Below are positions 14,941 through 23,417 of a DNA stretch of 39,321 nucleotides, piece by piece. Position 1 is the first letter of the stretch. Every line of letters begins with the position of its first letter. Under the pieces are notes generated by a model. That model was not told the origin of the DNA. It saw only the letters and a program-made list of their open reading frames with translations, and searched no databases. Source of the stretch: Nitrospirae bacterium JdFR-81 (GTDB lineage: Bacteria > Nitrospirota > Thermodesulfovibrionia > UBA6902). Location: NCBI GenBank assembly GCA_002011735.1, contig MTOQ01000075.1, positions 1 to 39,321 of the forward strand. The letters run 5' to 3'. Position numbers and translations under genes: made by a program.

Positions 14941-15029
14941 GCCGGAGTGGCGGAATTGGCAGACGCAAGGGACTTAAAATCCCTCGGGTGGCGACACCCG
15001 TATCGGTTCGAGTCCGATCTCCGGCACCA
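14941..15029 (+). tRNA. tRNA-Leu (anticodon UAA)
   Basis: The 89-base gene includes an encoded CCA. The acceptor stem GCCGGAG (14941-14947) pairs with CTCCGGC (15019-15025), the discriminator is A, and CCA is at 15027-15029. The anticodon stem AGGGA/TCCCT encloses loop CTTAAAA, with anticodon TAA at 14975-14977. A long variable arm (CGGGTG...CACCCG) is the type II structure expected for leucine. TTCGAGT forms the T loop. It starts two bases after the preceding gene and ends three bases before the convergent hpt stop. Confidence 0.96.
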
Positions 15030-15032
15030 TCA

Positions 15033-15554
15033 CTATATACTCTTCTTGAAGATTGCTATGTAGGGCAGGTTCCTGAACTTGTTTTCATAATCCAGCCCAT
15101 AGCCAACCACATATTCATCGGGGATTTGAAACCCCACGTAGTCCAGCTTTACATCCACCTTTCTGCAGGGTTTTTTATCCAGAAAGGCACAGGTCTTTAA
15201 AGAGGCAGGTGATCTGCTCAACAGCATCTCCTGGATGTACTTCAATGTTAAACCTGTATCCACGATGTCTTCTATTAACAGGACATTTCTGTCTTTGATG
15301 TCCTCCCTCAGGTCAGCGTGTATCTTGACCTCTCCTGTGCTTTCTGTCTTCACATAGCTTGACGCTATTAAAAAGTCTATCTCAAGGGGTGTGTTTATGT
15401 TTCTCACAATGTCTGAGAAGAACATAAAGGCCCCCCTGAGGATACCTATGGCAAGGAGCTCCTTACCCATGTAGTCCTCTGTTATCTCGTCGGCAAGCTC
15501 CTTGATACGTTTCTGAATTTGCTGGGCGGTAAAGAGTGGTTTGCCAATGACCAT
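15033..15554 (-). CDS. hpt: Hypoxanthine phosphoribosyltransferase
   Basis: This enzyme salvages hypoxanthine (and often guanine) to IMP/GMP using PRPP in the cytoplasm. The 173-residue product has normal length, an early I-L-R-G-A-F-M-F-F segment (PPi-binding loop), the PRPP motif L-L-I-E-D-I-V-D-T-G-L-T-L and the base-binding C-terminal V-G-Y-G-L-D-Y-E-N-K-F-R-N-L-P-Y-I. GAGGAGG lies a few bases before the ATG. A promoter at 15590-15619 fits the start. The gene stands alone, divergent from mazG. Confidence 0.93.
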   Translation of the reverse strand: MVIGKPLFTAQQIQKRIKELADEITEDYMGKELLAIGILRGAFMFFSDIVRNINTPLEIDFLIASSYVKTESTGEVKIHADLREDIKDRNVLLIEDIVDTGLTLKYIQEMLLSRSPASLKTCAFLDKKPCRKVDVKLDYVGFQIPDEYVVGYGLDYENKFRNLPYIAIFKKSI

Positions 15555-15589
15555 TGCATCCTCCTCTTTATTTTTAACTAAGCCTATAA

Positions 15590-15619
15590 ATAATAATAAT
15601 TTTAATATTTTTCCATCAA
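15590..15619 (-). promoter_or_regulatory. Promoter for hpt
   Basis: On the minus strand TTGATG (15619-15614) is 18 bases from TATTAT (15595-15590). The predicted start near 15583 gives a leader of about 28 bases containing the GAGGAGG ribosome site. The surrounding sequence is very AT-rich, so other -10 registers are possible. Confidence 0.5.
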
Positions 15620-15674
15620 TAGAGAGATCCGAGATCCGTCAAAAGAGATTCTTTAACAAGTTAGGGTCAAAATC

Positions 15675-15683
15675 TGATATACT
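15675..15683 (+). promoter_or_regulatory. Extended -10 promoter for mazG, leaderless
   Basis: TGATATACT matches the extended -10 form TGnTATAAT with one mismatch. The mazG ATG begins five bases after it, so transcription should start at or next to the ATG. No ribosome site precedes the ATG. A matching -35 is poor (TTAACA is 19 bases upstream), as is usual for extended -10 promoters. Confidence 0.6.
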
Positions 15684-15688
15684 TTGTT

Positions 15689-16504
15689 ATGCCTTTTGAG
15701 GAACTGGTGAGGATTGTTGAGAGGCTGAGGGGGCCTGATGGGTGTCCGTGGGACAGGGAACAGACAAGGGAGACACTCACCCCTTTCCTTATTGAAGAGT
15801 TATACGAACTCCTTGATGCCTTCAATAAAGGCGATTATGAGGAGATGAAGGAGGAGCTGGGTGATCTGCTCTTCCAGATAGTGCTTCACTGTCAGCTTGC
15901 AAGGGAGGAGGGAAGGTTTGATATAGAGGATGTTATAAAGGGGATTACTGATAAGATGATCAGGAGACATCCTCATGTGTTTGGTGGCAGGGAGTTTAAG
16001 TCTTCTGAGGAGGTGCTTGAATGGTGGAGGGAGCACAAGGAGAGGGAGGGGAAGGTCTCTGGATCTGTACTCGGCAGATTGCCGAAGGGCCTGCCGGCAC
16101 TGCTTAAGGCACAGAGGATTCAGGAGAGGGCATCGAGGGTTGGTTTCGACTGGTCCAACATAGATGATGTCCTCAAAAAGCTTGAGGAGGAGATCGACGA
16201 ATTCAGGACTGCGCTGAGGAGGAAAGACACGAGAGAGATAGAGGCCGAACTCGGAGATATCTTTTTCGTTCTTGTCAGGATATCAAACTTTGTTAATGTC
16301 AATCCCGAATATGCACTCCAGAAGACCATTGATAAGTTTATTGATAGGTTCAGACACATAGAGAGGGAGGCAGAGAGACAGGGCAGGAGTGTCTCAGAGA
16401 TGACCCTTGAGGAGATGGATGCTATATGGGGGCAGGCAAAGGGCAAGGAGGAAAAGGGTCTACCACCTTATCCCCCCAAGGCCGATGAATTCAATACCAA
16501 ATGA
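15689..16504 (+). CDS. mazG: Nucleoside triphosphate pyrophosphohydrolase MazG
   Basis: MazG hydrolyses NTPs to NMP and pyrophosphate, a house-cleaning activity that can also lower ppGpp. The 271-residue product has the full-length two-domain form. It opens with L-R-G-P-D-G-C-P-W-D-R-E-Q-T. The first domain has E-E-L-Y-E-L-L-D and E-E-L-G-D-L-L-F-Q, with R-R-H-P-H-V-F-G-G after it. The second repeat contains L-E-E-E-I-D-E-F and E-A-E-L-G-D-I-F-F. The 3' end overlaps the convergent lptD gene by 45 bases. Its mRNA seems to be leaderless. Confidence 0.95.
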   Translation: MPFEELVRIVERLRGPDGCPWDREQTRETLTPFLIEELYELLDAFNKGDYEEMKEELGDLLFQIVLHCQLAREEGRFDIEDVIKGITDKMIRRHPHVFGGREFKSSEEVLEWWREHKEREGKVSGSVLGRLPKGLPALLKAQRIQERASRVGFDWSNIDDVLKKLEEEIDEFRTALRRKDTREIEAELGDIFFVLVRISNFVNVNPEYALQKTIDKFIDRFRHIEREAERQGRSVSEMTLEEMDAIWGQAKGKEEKGLPPYPPKADEFNTK

Positions 16505-18556
16505 TACCTGGTATTCCTCTGGCTTCTTGATAAGGGATGCCGTCAATGCCCAGCACTGCCTCTTGTAGATTGCAGAGATCACGGATTCCTGTACCACCCT
16601 GTCCTTCATGTCATACCATATCTTGCCCGAGACGGTAAGGGGCAGAGGATTGTTATAAAAGGGCACGGGACCGTTGAACCTGCCTTCAAGTGTATATTGA
16701 TCAACATCCGTCTCTCTACGGAAGTCCTTCCCTATCCCTATATATCCTATATTGCCCTTTATCCTGATGCTTGTGAAGAGCTCATCAGACCGCTCATCAT
16801 ATAGGTCATAGGCAGCATTTATGTTGAAGTCCACCCTCTTGCTCGAAAGTCCTCCCTCCAAGAGTAGGGATGTAAAGGGTCTGTCATCCTCAAGGAGGTC
16901 ATATCTCTGCGAAAGCCTGAGGCGGGAGCTCAGGTCTCTGTGACCTATACCTTCAAATCTATTTGTTATCGAATAAATTATGGTGTTTGTCTCTTTAATG
17001 GCCTCGATGAAGTCATATACAGGGATGTTACCGTTATTAAGTATCATGGTGTATCTGTATTCAATGGAGGGTTCTATGGTGTGTAAAAAGGAGGCGTAGT
17101 GTTTGAGGAGCCTTGTTGAGATGGTTGAGCTTGTATCAATCAGTGTTACCGCCTCATCCTCTGAAGGGTCATCAAGGAGGTAGGCGGTCTCTCTTATACC
17201 CACTCGCTGGGTTATGTTAATCATCCTCCCGTAACTCAGGTAGAGGTTCGGGTTTATATCAATCCTCTGGGCCTCCCGCCCCTCGTCCCTTAAGAAGTTG
17301 TCTGACTTCATGGTGATATTTAGAGATGCCCTGCCCCTTGAGAGGTTATAGATGACGATGCCAACTTCAGGTAGTGGCTGTGGGATCTCTCTTGAACTGC
17401 CCTCCAGGCTCTGCCTGAACTGTCCAAGGAGATAAGCCCTTCCTCTTCTGAAGGGCCTTGAAAGATAGAGGTTGGATTCAAGATACTTCCTGAGCCTCTC
17501 GGCCCTGTCTATGTCGAAGACGAGCGATTCGATCCCGGAGAGGTTTATGATATTTAAAGATGAAGGGCCTGACCCCCTCAGGGATGTTGACCCAAGTATC
17601 CTGTAGTAGTCGGATGTGTTTGTCGCTTCCACCTTTAAGTAGCCTGAGATGTCTGACGGTAGCCTCAGACTGTGGTTGGTCTTGAACTCAACGAAATCCC
17701 TGTTAAGCTCATTGTCCCTCAGATGATATATCCAGAGGTTGCCTTTGATCTCGGGTGTGATTATGTAACGATATTCAAGCCCCTTACCTATACCCTTTTT
17801 GCTGAAGTAGTCTATGTAGATGGTGGTGTCCATATCGTCCCTCATTGCCCAGAAGAAGCCCTGTTTATAAAAGAGGCCCTTTGTTGTACTTGAACCAATG
17901 GATGGGACGAGGAATCCTGTCTGACGCCTCTTTGTCAGGGGCATCCAGAAATAGGGGGTATAGAAGAAAGGGAAATCCTTTATATAAAAGGTCACGTCCC
18001 TTGCTATCAGGTGTTTATGCCTTACTGCCTTTATATCCCTTCCGGAGATGTGCCATGGTGGTGGTATGGCGTCACAGGTGGTTACGGTTGCCGTGTCCAG
18101 ATAATAGCTCTTCTTATCGAGCCTCTTAAGATCTCCACCGCGGATGTGATAGTTATTTTTTTTGTAAAATATATCACTCTTGTATATCGTGCCGAGCCTT
18201 GTCCTGAGATTGAGCTCTATCCTTTCAGCCCTTATAACCGTCTCACTATCTTCATAATATACATCTCCTGTGGCCACTGCATCAGAGGTGTTCCTGTTGA
18301 GGACTATCTCATCTGCCCTGAGAATGGCATCCTCAGTGACCACCCTTGCAGAGCCCCTGGCTGTGTATGTGTTGGTCTTTGCGTCATATTCAAGTAGATC
18401 AGCAGAGATGTCTATTGATGCGGATGCATGAAGTAAAGGAACGAGAAACAGATGGCAGAGGGTAAATAGCAGGCAATAGAGCAAAGGCCTCTTAATCGAT
18501 ATCGATGAGAAACCCTTCTGATCCTTTTTATATCGCCTGTCCACTCCCCTTATCAC
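16460..18556 (-). CDS. lptD: LPS-assembly protein LptD
   Basis: LptD is the outer-membrane barrel that, with the lipoprotein LptE, inserts lipopolysaccharide into the outer leaflet. The 698-residue product has a signal segment at about residues 23-46 and an OstA/LptA-like N-terminal domain (D-I-S-A-D-L-L-E-Y-D... E-I-V-L-N-R). The conserved W-M-P-L-T-K-R-R-Q-T-G-F-L-V-P begins a large beta-barrel that ends in aromatic G-I-R-W. Only a few cysteines are present (near residue 160 and near the C-terminus), fewer than in the E. coli disulfide scheme. It starts at GTG 18556, overlapping the folC stop by four bases (GTGA). It indicates a genuine LPS-bearing outer membrane. Confidence 0.93.
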   Translation of the reverse strand: MIRGVDRRYKKDQKGFSSISIKRPLLYCLLFTLCHLFLVPLLHASASIDISADLLEYDAKTNTYTARGSARVVTEDAILRADEIVLNRNTSDAVATGDVYYEDSETVIRAERIELNLRTRLGTIYKSDIFYKKNNYHIRGGDLKRLDKKSYYLDTATVTTCDAIPPPWHISGRDIKAVRHKHLIARDVTFYIKDFPFFYTPYFWMPLTKRRQTGFLVPSIGSSTTKGLFYKQGFFWAMRDDMDTTIYIDYFSKKGIGKGLEYRYIITPEIKGNLWIYHLRDNELNRDFVEFKTNHSLRLPSDISGYLKVEATNTSDYYRILGSTSLRGSGPSSLNIINLSGIESLVFDIDRAERLRKYLESNLYLSRPFRRGRAYLLGQFRQSLEGSSREIPQPLPEVGIVIYNLSRGRASLNITMKSDNFLRDEGREAQRIDINPNLYLSYGRMINITQRVGIRETAYLLDDPSEDEAVTLIDTSSTISTRLLKHYASFLHTIEPSIEYRYTMILNNGNIPVYDFIEAIKETNTIIYSITNRFEGIGHRDLSSRLRLSQRYDLLEDDRPFTSLLLEGGLSSKRVDFNINAAYDLYDERSDELFTSIRIKGNIGYIGIGKDFRRETDVDQYTLEGRFNGPVPFYNNPLPLTVSGKIWYDMKDRVVQESVISAIYKRQCWALTASLIKKPEEYQVSFGIEFIGLGGIRW

Positions 18557-19860
18557 TCCCTCAGGTCTGAGAGGATGGCCTCCTGCCCAAGGAGTTCCTT
18601 TACCTCTCCGGTGGTATAAAAGGAACCTGTTACGAGGATCAAGGAGTCATCACTCCAGTGTCTCCTGGCAGTGGTTAACGCCTCTTCCACACTGTATGTA
18701 ATGATGCCCTTCATATTAGAACCCTTCAGATATCCATTGAGCTCCTCAGGCGGGGTTGCCCTGTCGCCCCTTGGACAGGTCAATATGATGGTCTCTGCAA
18801 TCCTGGATATGCTCCTTAATATACCTTTTGCATCCTTGTCTTTTAATATCCCGATGATAACTATACATCTCCTGTCAGGGAAGACCTCCCTTATCGTTCT
18901 ACAGAGCGTATCAACTGCCTCTGGGTTGTGGGCACCGTCGATGATCATTAATGGGTTTGATGATATGATCTCAAACCTCCCCTCAACCTGTACATTCCTT
19001 ATTCCCCTCTGTATAGCCGTCCCTTCAATCCTGTTATTTATTATTTCGCACGCCCTTAATGCAAGAGAGGCGTTGTATAGCTGGTGCCTCCCTGTAAGGG
19101 GGAGGAAGAGGTCCCTGTAATCTCTATATCCATGATAATCGAATCTGATCCCCTCTGCGTTCATTGACAGGAGTTCAGATCTGAAGTCCCTGTTATATAG
19201 GTGTATGGCAGAACCCTTTCCCTCGGCGACCTCTGATATCCTCCTGATGGCATCAGGGTTGCTTGATGCTGTTACCACAGGCACCCCCTGTTTGATTATC
19301 CCTGCCTTCTCAAAGGCTATCTCAGAAATGCTCCTCCCAAGGAACTCCACATGGTCAAATCCTACATTTGTTATAATGCTCACCTCTGGATAAATCACAT
19401 TTGTTGCGTCAAACCTTCCACCCATCCCTGTCTCGACCACGGCCCAGTCCACCCTTTTCATTGCAAAATAATAAAAGGCCATGGCGGTTACAAATTCAAA
19501 GAAGGTAGGATTTAAATCCCTGTCTTTTATAAGGCCGTTGATATGGGTGGTGAGTTCGATCACCTCGGCTTCACTTATCTTCTTGTTATTCACCTTAATG
19601 CGCTCTGTGAAGCTTGCAAGGTGGGGAGATGTGTACAGACCAACGCAGAGACCGTTTTCCATCAGGATTGATGCCACTATAGAGGCCGTTGAGCCCTTTC
19701 CATTTGTCCCTGCGATATGGATGGACTTGAACCTCCTCTGTGGCTGTCCAAGGATGGCCAGCATGGCCCGTATATTTGAGAGGCCGAGCTTTATCCCGTG
19801 CTTGCGGAGGTTATAGAGGTAATTTATCGTTTCATCATAGGTCCGTGGTGTTGAAGGCAT
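18553..19860 (-). CDS. folC: Dihydrofolate/folylpolyglutamate synthase FolC
   Basis: FolC adds glutamate to dihydropteroate and then to folates, using ATP. The 435-residue protein shows the Mur-ligase-like P-loop G-T-N-G-K-G-S-T (51-58), the F-T-S-P-H-L-type segment (here Y-T-S-P-H-L-A-S-F-T-E-R-I), G-G-R-F-D-A-T-N and the C-terminal domain motif D-G-A-H-N-P-E-A. It follows accD after six bases and is coupled to lptD. The accD-folC order is common in bacteria, often next to trp genes, as here. Confidence 0.95.
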   Translation of the reverse strand: MPSTPRTYDETINYLYNLRKHGIKLGLSNIRAMLAILGQPQRRFKSIHIAGTNGKGSTASIVASILMENGLCVGLYTSPHLASFTERIKVNNKKISEAEVIELTTHINGLIKDRDLNPTFFEFVTAMAFYYFAMKRVDWAVVETGMGGRFDATNVIYPEVSIITNVGFDHVEFLGRSISEIAFEKAGIIKQGVPVVTASSNPDAIRRISEVAEGKGSAIHLYNRDFRSELLSMNAEGIRFDYHGYRDYRDLFLPLTGRHQLYNASLALRACEIINNRIEGTAIQRGIRNVQVEGRFEIISSNPLMIIDGAHNPEAVDTLCRTIREVFPDRRCIVIIGILKDKDAKGILRSISRIAETIILTCPRGDRATPPEELNGYLKGSNMKGIITYSVEEALTTARRHWSDDSLILVTGSFYTTGEVKELLGQEAILSDLRE

Positions 19861-19866
19861 AGCGCA

Positions 19867-20715
19867 TTACTCGGTCTTGCTGCTGCCGGCTGTCAATGAG
19901 AGTATCCTGATCAGGGTCTGTTTCAACTCCTTTCTGTCCACAATCATATCTATCATCCCATGGTCAAGGAGGAATTCTGCGGTCTGGAAGTTTTCAGGCA
20001 GTTGCTGTTTTATCGTCTGCTCTATGACCCTTGCCCCTGCAAAACCTATCAGGCTCTTTGGTTCTGCTATGATTATATCCCCAAGCATGGCAAAGCTCGC
20101 AGATACGCCACCGAAGGTTGGATCAGCAAGTATGGTTATGTATGGCATGTGTCTCTCTTTGTATCTTGCAATGACAGCGGATGTCTTTGCCATCTGAACA
20201 AGGGATAGCATCCCCTCCTGCATCCTTGCACCACCTGAGGAGGCGACCGCTATAAGGGGTAGTTCCTCGTCCATTGCTCTTTCGGTTGTGATGGTGAACT
20301 TTTCACCAACCACAGAGCCCATGCTCCCACCCATAAAACCAAAATCAAGCACCGCGAGCATCACAGGGTATCCACCTATGAGGGCCTTCCCGCAACTTAT
20401 GGCCTCCTTCATATTTGTCTTTTGTTGGGCGTCCTTAAGCCTTTCCTTGTAGGGCATCAGGTCCTTGAAATTGAGCGGGTCTATAGATTCCATCTCCTTT
20501 TCGATCTCAACGAAGCTTCCGCTGTCTACAAGCAGGGATATCCTCTCAGAGGCCGAGATCCTGAAGTGGTAGTTACATTTTGGGCACACCTTCAGGTTTT
20601 TTTCGACCTCCTTACGATAGATTATCTCCCTGCAGGAATTACACTTGATCCATAATCCCTCAGGCACCTTCACCTTTTTAGAGGCCGAACCCTTATCCCT
20701 TCTGAACCATGCCAT
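19867..20715 (-). CDS. accD: Acetyl-CoA carboxylase carboxyltransferase subunit beta
   Basis: AccD, with AccA, transfers carboxyl from biotin to acetyl-CoA to make malonyl-CoA for fatty-acid synthesis. The 282-residue product has the N-terminal four-cysteine zinc ribbon (C25, C28, C44, C47) and the crotonase-like core with M-G-G-S-M-G-S-V-V-G-E-K, S-S-G-G-A-R-M-Q-E-G and D-P-T-F-G-G-V-S-A-S-F-A. Length and motif order are normal. It lies 15 bases after trpA and six before folC. Confidence 0.96.
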   Translation of the reverse strand: MAWFRRDKGSASKKVKVPEGLWIKCNSCREIIYRKEVEKNLKVCPKCNYHFRISASERISLLVDSGSFVEIEKEMESIDPLNFKDLMPYKERLKDAQQKTNMKEAISCGKALIGGYPVMLAVLDFGFMGGSMGSVVGEKFTITTERAMDEELPLIAVASSGGARMQEGMLSLVQMAKTSAVIARYKERHMPYITILADPTFGGVSASFAMLGDIIIAEPKSLIGFAGARVIEQTIKQQLPENFQTAEFLLDHGMIDMIVDRKELKQTLIRILSLTAGSSKTE

Positions 20716-20730
20716 AGACCGTAATTCCTG

Positions 20731-21498
20731 TTAAATCGCCTTTCTGAGATTTCTCGCAAAGGTCTTGACTCCTTTGCCCTTGGCGATCAATCTGACTATC
20801 GCACTGCCAACGATCACGCCATCCGCTATCCTTGAGACCTCCTTTGCCTCCTCAGGATTTGATACACCGAAACCCACTGCCACGGGCTTTGTTGTTGATG
20901 ACCTTATCTTTGCCAGCGTCTCCCTCATGGTCCTGTCCATGAGGAGTCTTGAGCCTGTAGTCCCTGTTATCGAGACATAATATATAAACCCAGTGGATCC
21001 CTTTACAACCCTCTTGATCCTCTCGTCAGTGCTCGTTGGTGCAAGCAGGAATATTGTATCAATCCCCTGTCTCCTTGCACTGGCTATTAGCCCTCCTGCC
21101 TCATCAGGGATGAGATCAGGTATTATCAGGCCATCAACCCCTGCCCTTTTTGCGTCTCTGACAAATTCTCCAACACCGTATTTGAAGATAGGATTGTAAT
21201 ATGTCATCAATATAATAGGTATGGTGGTTTTATTCCTTATGTTCATGACGAAACCAAGGACCTTCTTTAGGGTTATGCCCTTTCTGAGTGCCCTTTCATG
21301 TGCCCTCTGTATCGTTGGGCCATCAGCAAGCGGGTCTGTGAAAGGGACGCCCAGCTCTATGAGGTCTGCACCTGCCTCCTCAAGCTCTGTTATGAACCTT
21401 CTTGTCGCGGTGAGCGATGGATCCCCAGCCATTATATATGGTATAAAGGCCTTCCGGCCGTTCTGTCTCAATCTTTTAAAGACCCCTTCTATCCTCAT
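20731..21498 (-). CDS. trpA: Tryptophan synthase alpha chain
   Basis: TrpA cleaves indole-3-glycerol phosphate to indole and glyceraldehyde 3-phosphate and channels indole to TrpB. The 255-residue TIM barrel has catalytic E48 ([11 protein letters not shown]) and D59 (A-D-G-P-T-I-Q), plus phosphate-binding G-F-G-V-S and V-G-S-A-I-V. The ATG overlaps the trpB stop by four bases. A few other changes are seen, but all key positions look intact. Confidence 0.97.
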   Translation of the reverse strand: MRIEGVFKRLRQNGRKAFIPYIMAGDPSLTATRRFITELEEAGADLIELGVPFTDPLADGPTIQRAHERALRKGITLKKVLGFVMNIRNKTTIPIILMTYYNPIFKYGVGEFVRDAKRAGVDGLIIPDLIPDEAGGLIASARRQGIDTIFLLAPTSTDERIKRVVKGSTGFIYYVSITGTTGSRLLMDRTMRETLAKIRSSTTKPVAVGFGVSNPEEAKEVSRIADGVIVGSAIVRLIAKGKGVKTFARNLRKAI

Positions 21499-22691
21499 CT
21501 ATCTTCTCCCTTTATCCTTGCCACCTCCTGCACATCCTTGTCCCCCCTGCCAGAAAGGTTTATGATGATGATGGAGTCTTTGGACATATCAGATGCGATC
21601 TTTATGGCCTTTGCAACTGCATGGGCAGACTCGAGGGCAGGGATTATCCCTTCGGTCTTGCTCAATAGCTCGAATGCCTCAAGTGCCTCCTCATCTGTTG
21701 CATAGGTGTATTCAACCCTTTTTATGTCCCTTAAATAACAGTGTTCAGGCCCTACAGAGGCATAATCAAGCCCTGCCGAGACTGAGTGTGTCCCGAGGAC
21801 ATTACCATCATCATCCTGAAGGAGGAAGCTCATGCAGCCCTGAAATACCCCGATGGAGCCACCCGCAAAGCGTGCCGCATGCCTGCCTGTTTCTATCCCA
21901 AGCCCGCCTGCCTCTACACCGACCATCCTCACCTCATCATCCAGAAATGCATAGAAGAGCCCTATTGAATTACTGCCACCACCGACACAGGCAACAAGGC
22001 AGTCAGGCAGTCTACCTTCAATTGCCAATATCTGCCTCTTCGTCTCTCTCCCTATTATTGACTGAAAATCCCTCACCATCACAGGATAAGGATGCGGGCC
22101 AAACACGGTCCCAAGCACATAGTGTGTGTCACGGACGTTGGTTGTCCAGTCCCTTAGCGCCTCATTTATCGCATCCTTTAACGTCCTTGAGCCAACAGGG
22201 ACCTCTGTAACCTTTGCACCAAGGAGCTTCATCCTGAATACATTGAGTGCCTGTCTGCGCATGTCCTCACTGCCCATATATATCTCGCACTCAAGGCCTA
22301 CAAGGGCAGCGCCGGTTGCGGTAGCCACCCCGTGCTGTCCTGCGCCTGTCTCGGCGATAAGTCTGGTCTTGCCCATCTTCTTGGCAAGCAGCGCCTGTGC
22401 AACGGCATTATTGATCTTATGTGCGCCTGTGTGGCAGAGGTCTTCTCTCTTAAGGTAGAGCCTGGCACCACCTATGTGTTCTGTTAGTCTCCTTGCAAAA
22501 TACAGCGGGGTTGGCCTTCCTATGTAGTCCCTCTGCAGGGACTTGAGCTCCGCTATAAATTCCCTGCTCCTGCGATACTTCCTATAGGCCTGTTCTAATT
22601 CTATGAGGGCAGGCATTAGGGTCTCAGGGACAAATCTGCCCCCATAGATACCAAAATGCCCTCTCCTGTCAGGAAGTCTCTTATTCTTCAT
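21495..22691 (-). CDS. trpB: Tryptophan synthase beta chain
   Basis: TrpB condenses indole with serine using PLP. The 398-residue protein has K92 for the Schiff base (H-T-G-A-H-K-I-N-N), the phosphate loop [10 protein letters not shown] and the end motif N-L-S-G-R-G-D-K-D. It has the length and motifs of the standard TrpB1 type. It follows trpF after 21 bases and is coupled to trpA. Confidence 0.97.
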   Translation of the reverse strand: MKNKRLPDRRGHFGIYGGRFVPETLMPALIELEQAYRKYRRSREFIAELKSLQRDYIGRPTPLYFARRLTEHIGGARLYLKREDLCHTGAHKINNAVAQALLAKKMGKTRLIAETGAGQHGVATATGAALVGLECEIYMGSEDMRRQALNVFRMKLLGAKVTEVPVGSRTLKDAINEALRDWTTNVRDTHYVLGTVFGPHPYPVMVRDFQSIIGRETKRQILAIEGRLPDCLVACVGGGSNSIGLFYAFLDDEVRMVGVEAGGLGIETGRHAARFAGGSIGVFQGCMSFLLQDDDGNVLGTHSVSAGLDYASVGPEHCYLRDIKRVEYTYATDEEALEAFELLSKTEGIIPALESAHAVAKAIKIASDMSKDSIIIINLSGRGDKDVQEVARIKGEDR

Positions 22692-22712
22692 GGGAATGTT
22701 TTGTGGTATGTA

Positions 22713-23342
22713 TTATATCACACCCAGTGATGCCCTACGGGCATTCTCGATGAACGACCTCAATTTTTCATGATCCTTCTTGCCCTTTTCCTCGCCTTCC
22801 ACCCCTGAGGCAACATCGACCCCATATGGCTGGACCATCCTTACGGCGTCTCCGATGTTTTCGGGATTGAGCCCTCCTGCAAGGATTATCCTGCCAAATC
22901 TCTTGGCCTCTATGGCGATCTCCCAGTTGAATATGAGGCCTGTGCCTCCGATGGCGTCAGGTGTGTATGTATCAAGCAGGAAAGCCGAGACCCTGTAGTG
23001 TTTTAATGGCTCCAGGTCTGTGAGCTCCTTCACCCTTATCGCCTTTATGACCCTTTTGTCAAGACTCTCACAGTATTCAGGGGGTTCAGAGCCATGAAGC
23101 TGGATTATATCTATCCCTGTATAGTTTGCTATGCCATTTGTCTCGGAGACCTCCTCGTCTACAAATACCCCAACGGTTGTTATGAAGGGAGGGAGAAGGG
23201 ATATTATCTCCCTTGCCTTGTCAGGCTTGATCGACCTCGGACTCCTTGAATAAAACACAAAGCCCAATGCATCTGCACCATATTCAATCGCAGCCATTGC
23301 GTCATCAAGGTTTGTTATCCCGCAGATCTTGATCCTGAGCAT
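22713..23342 (-). CDS. trpF: Phosphoribosylanthranilate isomerase
   Basis: TrpF converts N-(5-phosphoribosyl)anthranilate to the carboxyphenylamino-deoxyribulose phosphate. The 209-residue TIM barrel has catalytic C7 (K-I-C-G-I-T), the D of L-L-D-T-Y-T, and phosphate-binding G-G-L-N-P-E-N and V-D-V-A-S-G-V-E. It is the first gene of the trpF-trpB-trpA-accD-folC-lptD run. The other trp genes (E, G, D, C) are not in this window. No ribosome site is seen before the ATG, and a good -10 box sits nine bases upstream, so the transcript is probably leaderless. Confidence 0.95.
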   Translation of the reverse strand: MLRIKICGITNLDDAMAAIEYGADALGFVFYSRSPRSIKPDKAREIISLLPPFITTVGVFVDEEVSETNGIANYTGIDIIQLHGSEPPEYCESLDKRVIKAIRVKELTDLEPLKHYRVSAFLLDTYTPDAIGGTGLIFNWEIAIEAKRFGRIILAGGLNPENIGDAVRMVQPYGVDVASGVEGEEKGKKDHEKLRSFIENARRASLGVI

Positions 23343-23351
23343 ACAAAATTT

Positions 23352-23382
23352 ATTCTAACATAGTGGGACTATGAGGTGTCCA
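23352..23382 (-). promoter_or_regulatory. Promoter for the trpF-lptD run, probably leaderless
   Basis: On the minus strand TGGACA (23382-23377) is 19 bases from TAGAAT (23357-23352; five of six matches). The trpF ATG starts nine bases after the -10, giving a leader of about two bases. The spacer is longer than ideal. The opposite strand carries the promoter of the polysaccharide locus within 60 bases. Confidence 0.5.
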
Positions 23383-23404
23383 TCAAATTTCTTGTCTTTC
23401 TTTA

Positions 23405-23410
23405 TATAAT
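23405..23410 (+). promoter_or_regulatory. Perfect -10 box before the ligase/TPR gene
   Basis: TATAAT at 23405-23410 is followed by seven bases and then the ATG at 23418. The predicted start coincides with this ATG. The -35 region is weak (nothing better than ATCAAA about 17 bases upstream), so an activator or another sigma contact may be needed. It supports ATG 23418 over GTG 23376 as the start of the next gene. Confidence 0.5.
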
Positions 23411-23417
23411 TAAACTT

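Noticed and set aside
14941-15029. tRNA-Leu as an integration site for a mobile element
   Set aside because: No integrase, duplicated tRNA 3' end or composition shift is seen on either side.
21593-22210. 205-residue plus-strand open frame
   Set aside because: It is the antisense shadow of trpB; its composition (His, Ser, Pro, Gln, Arg) is not protein-like and trpB is intact.
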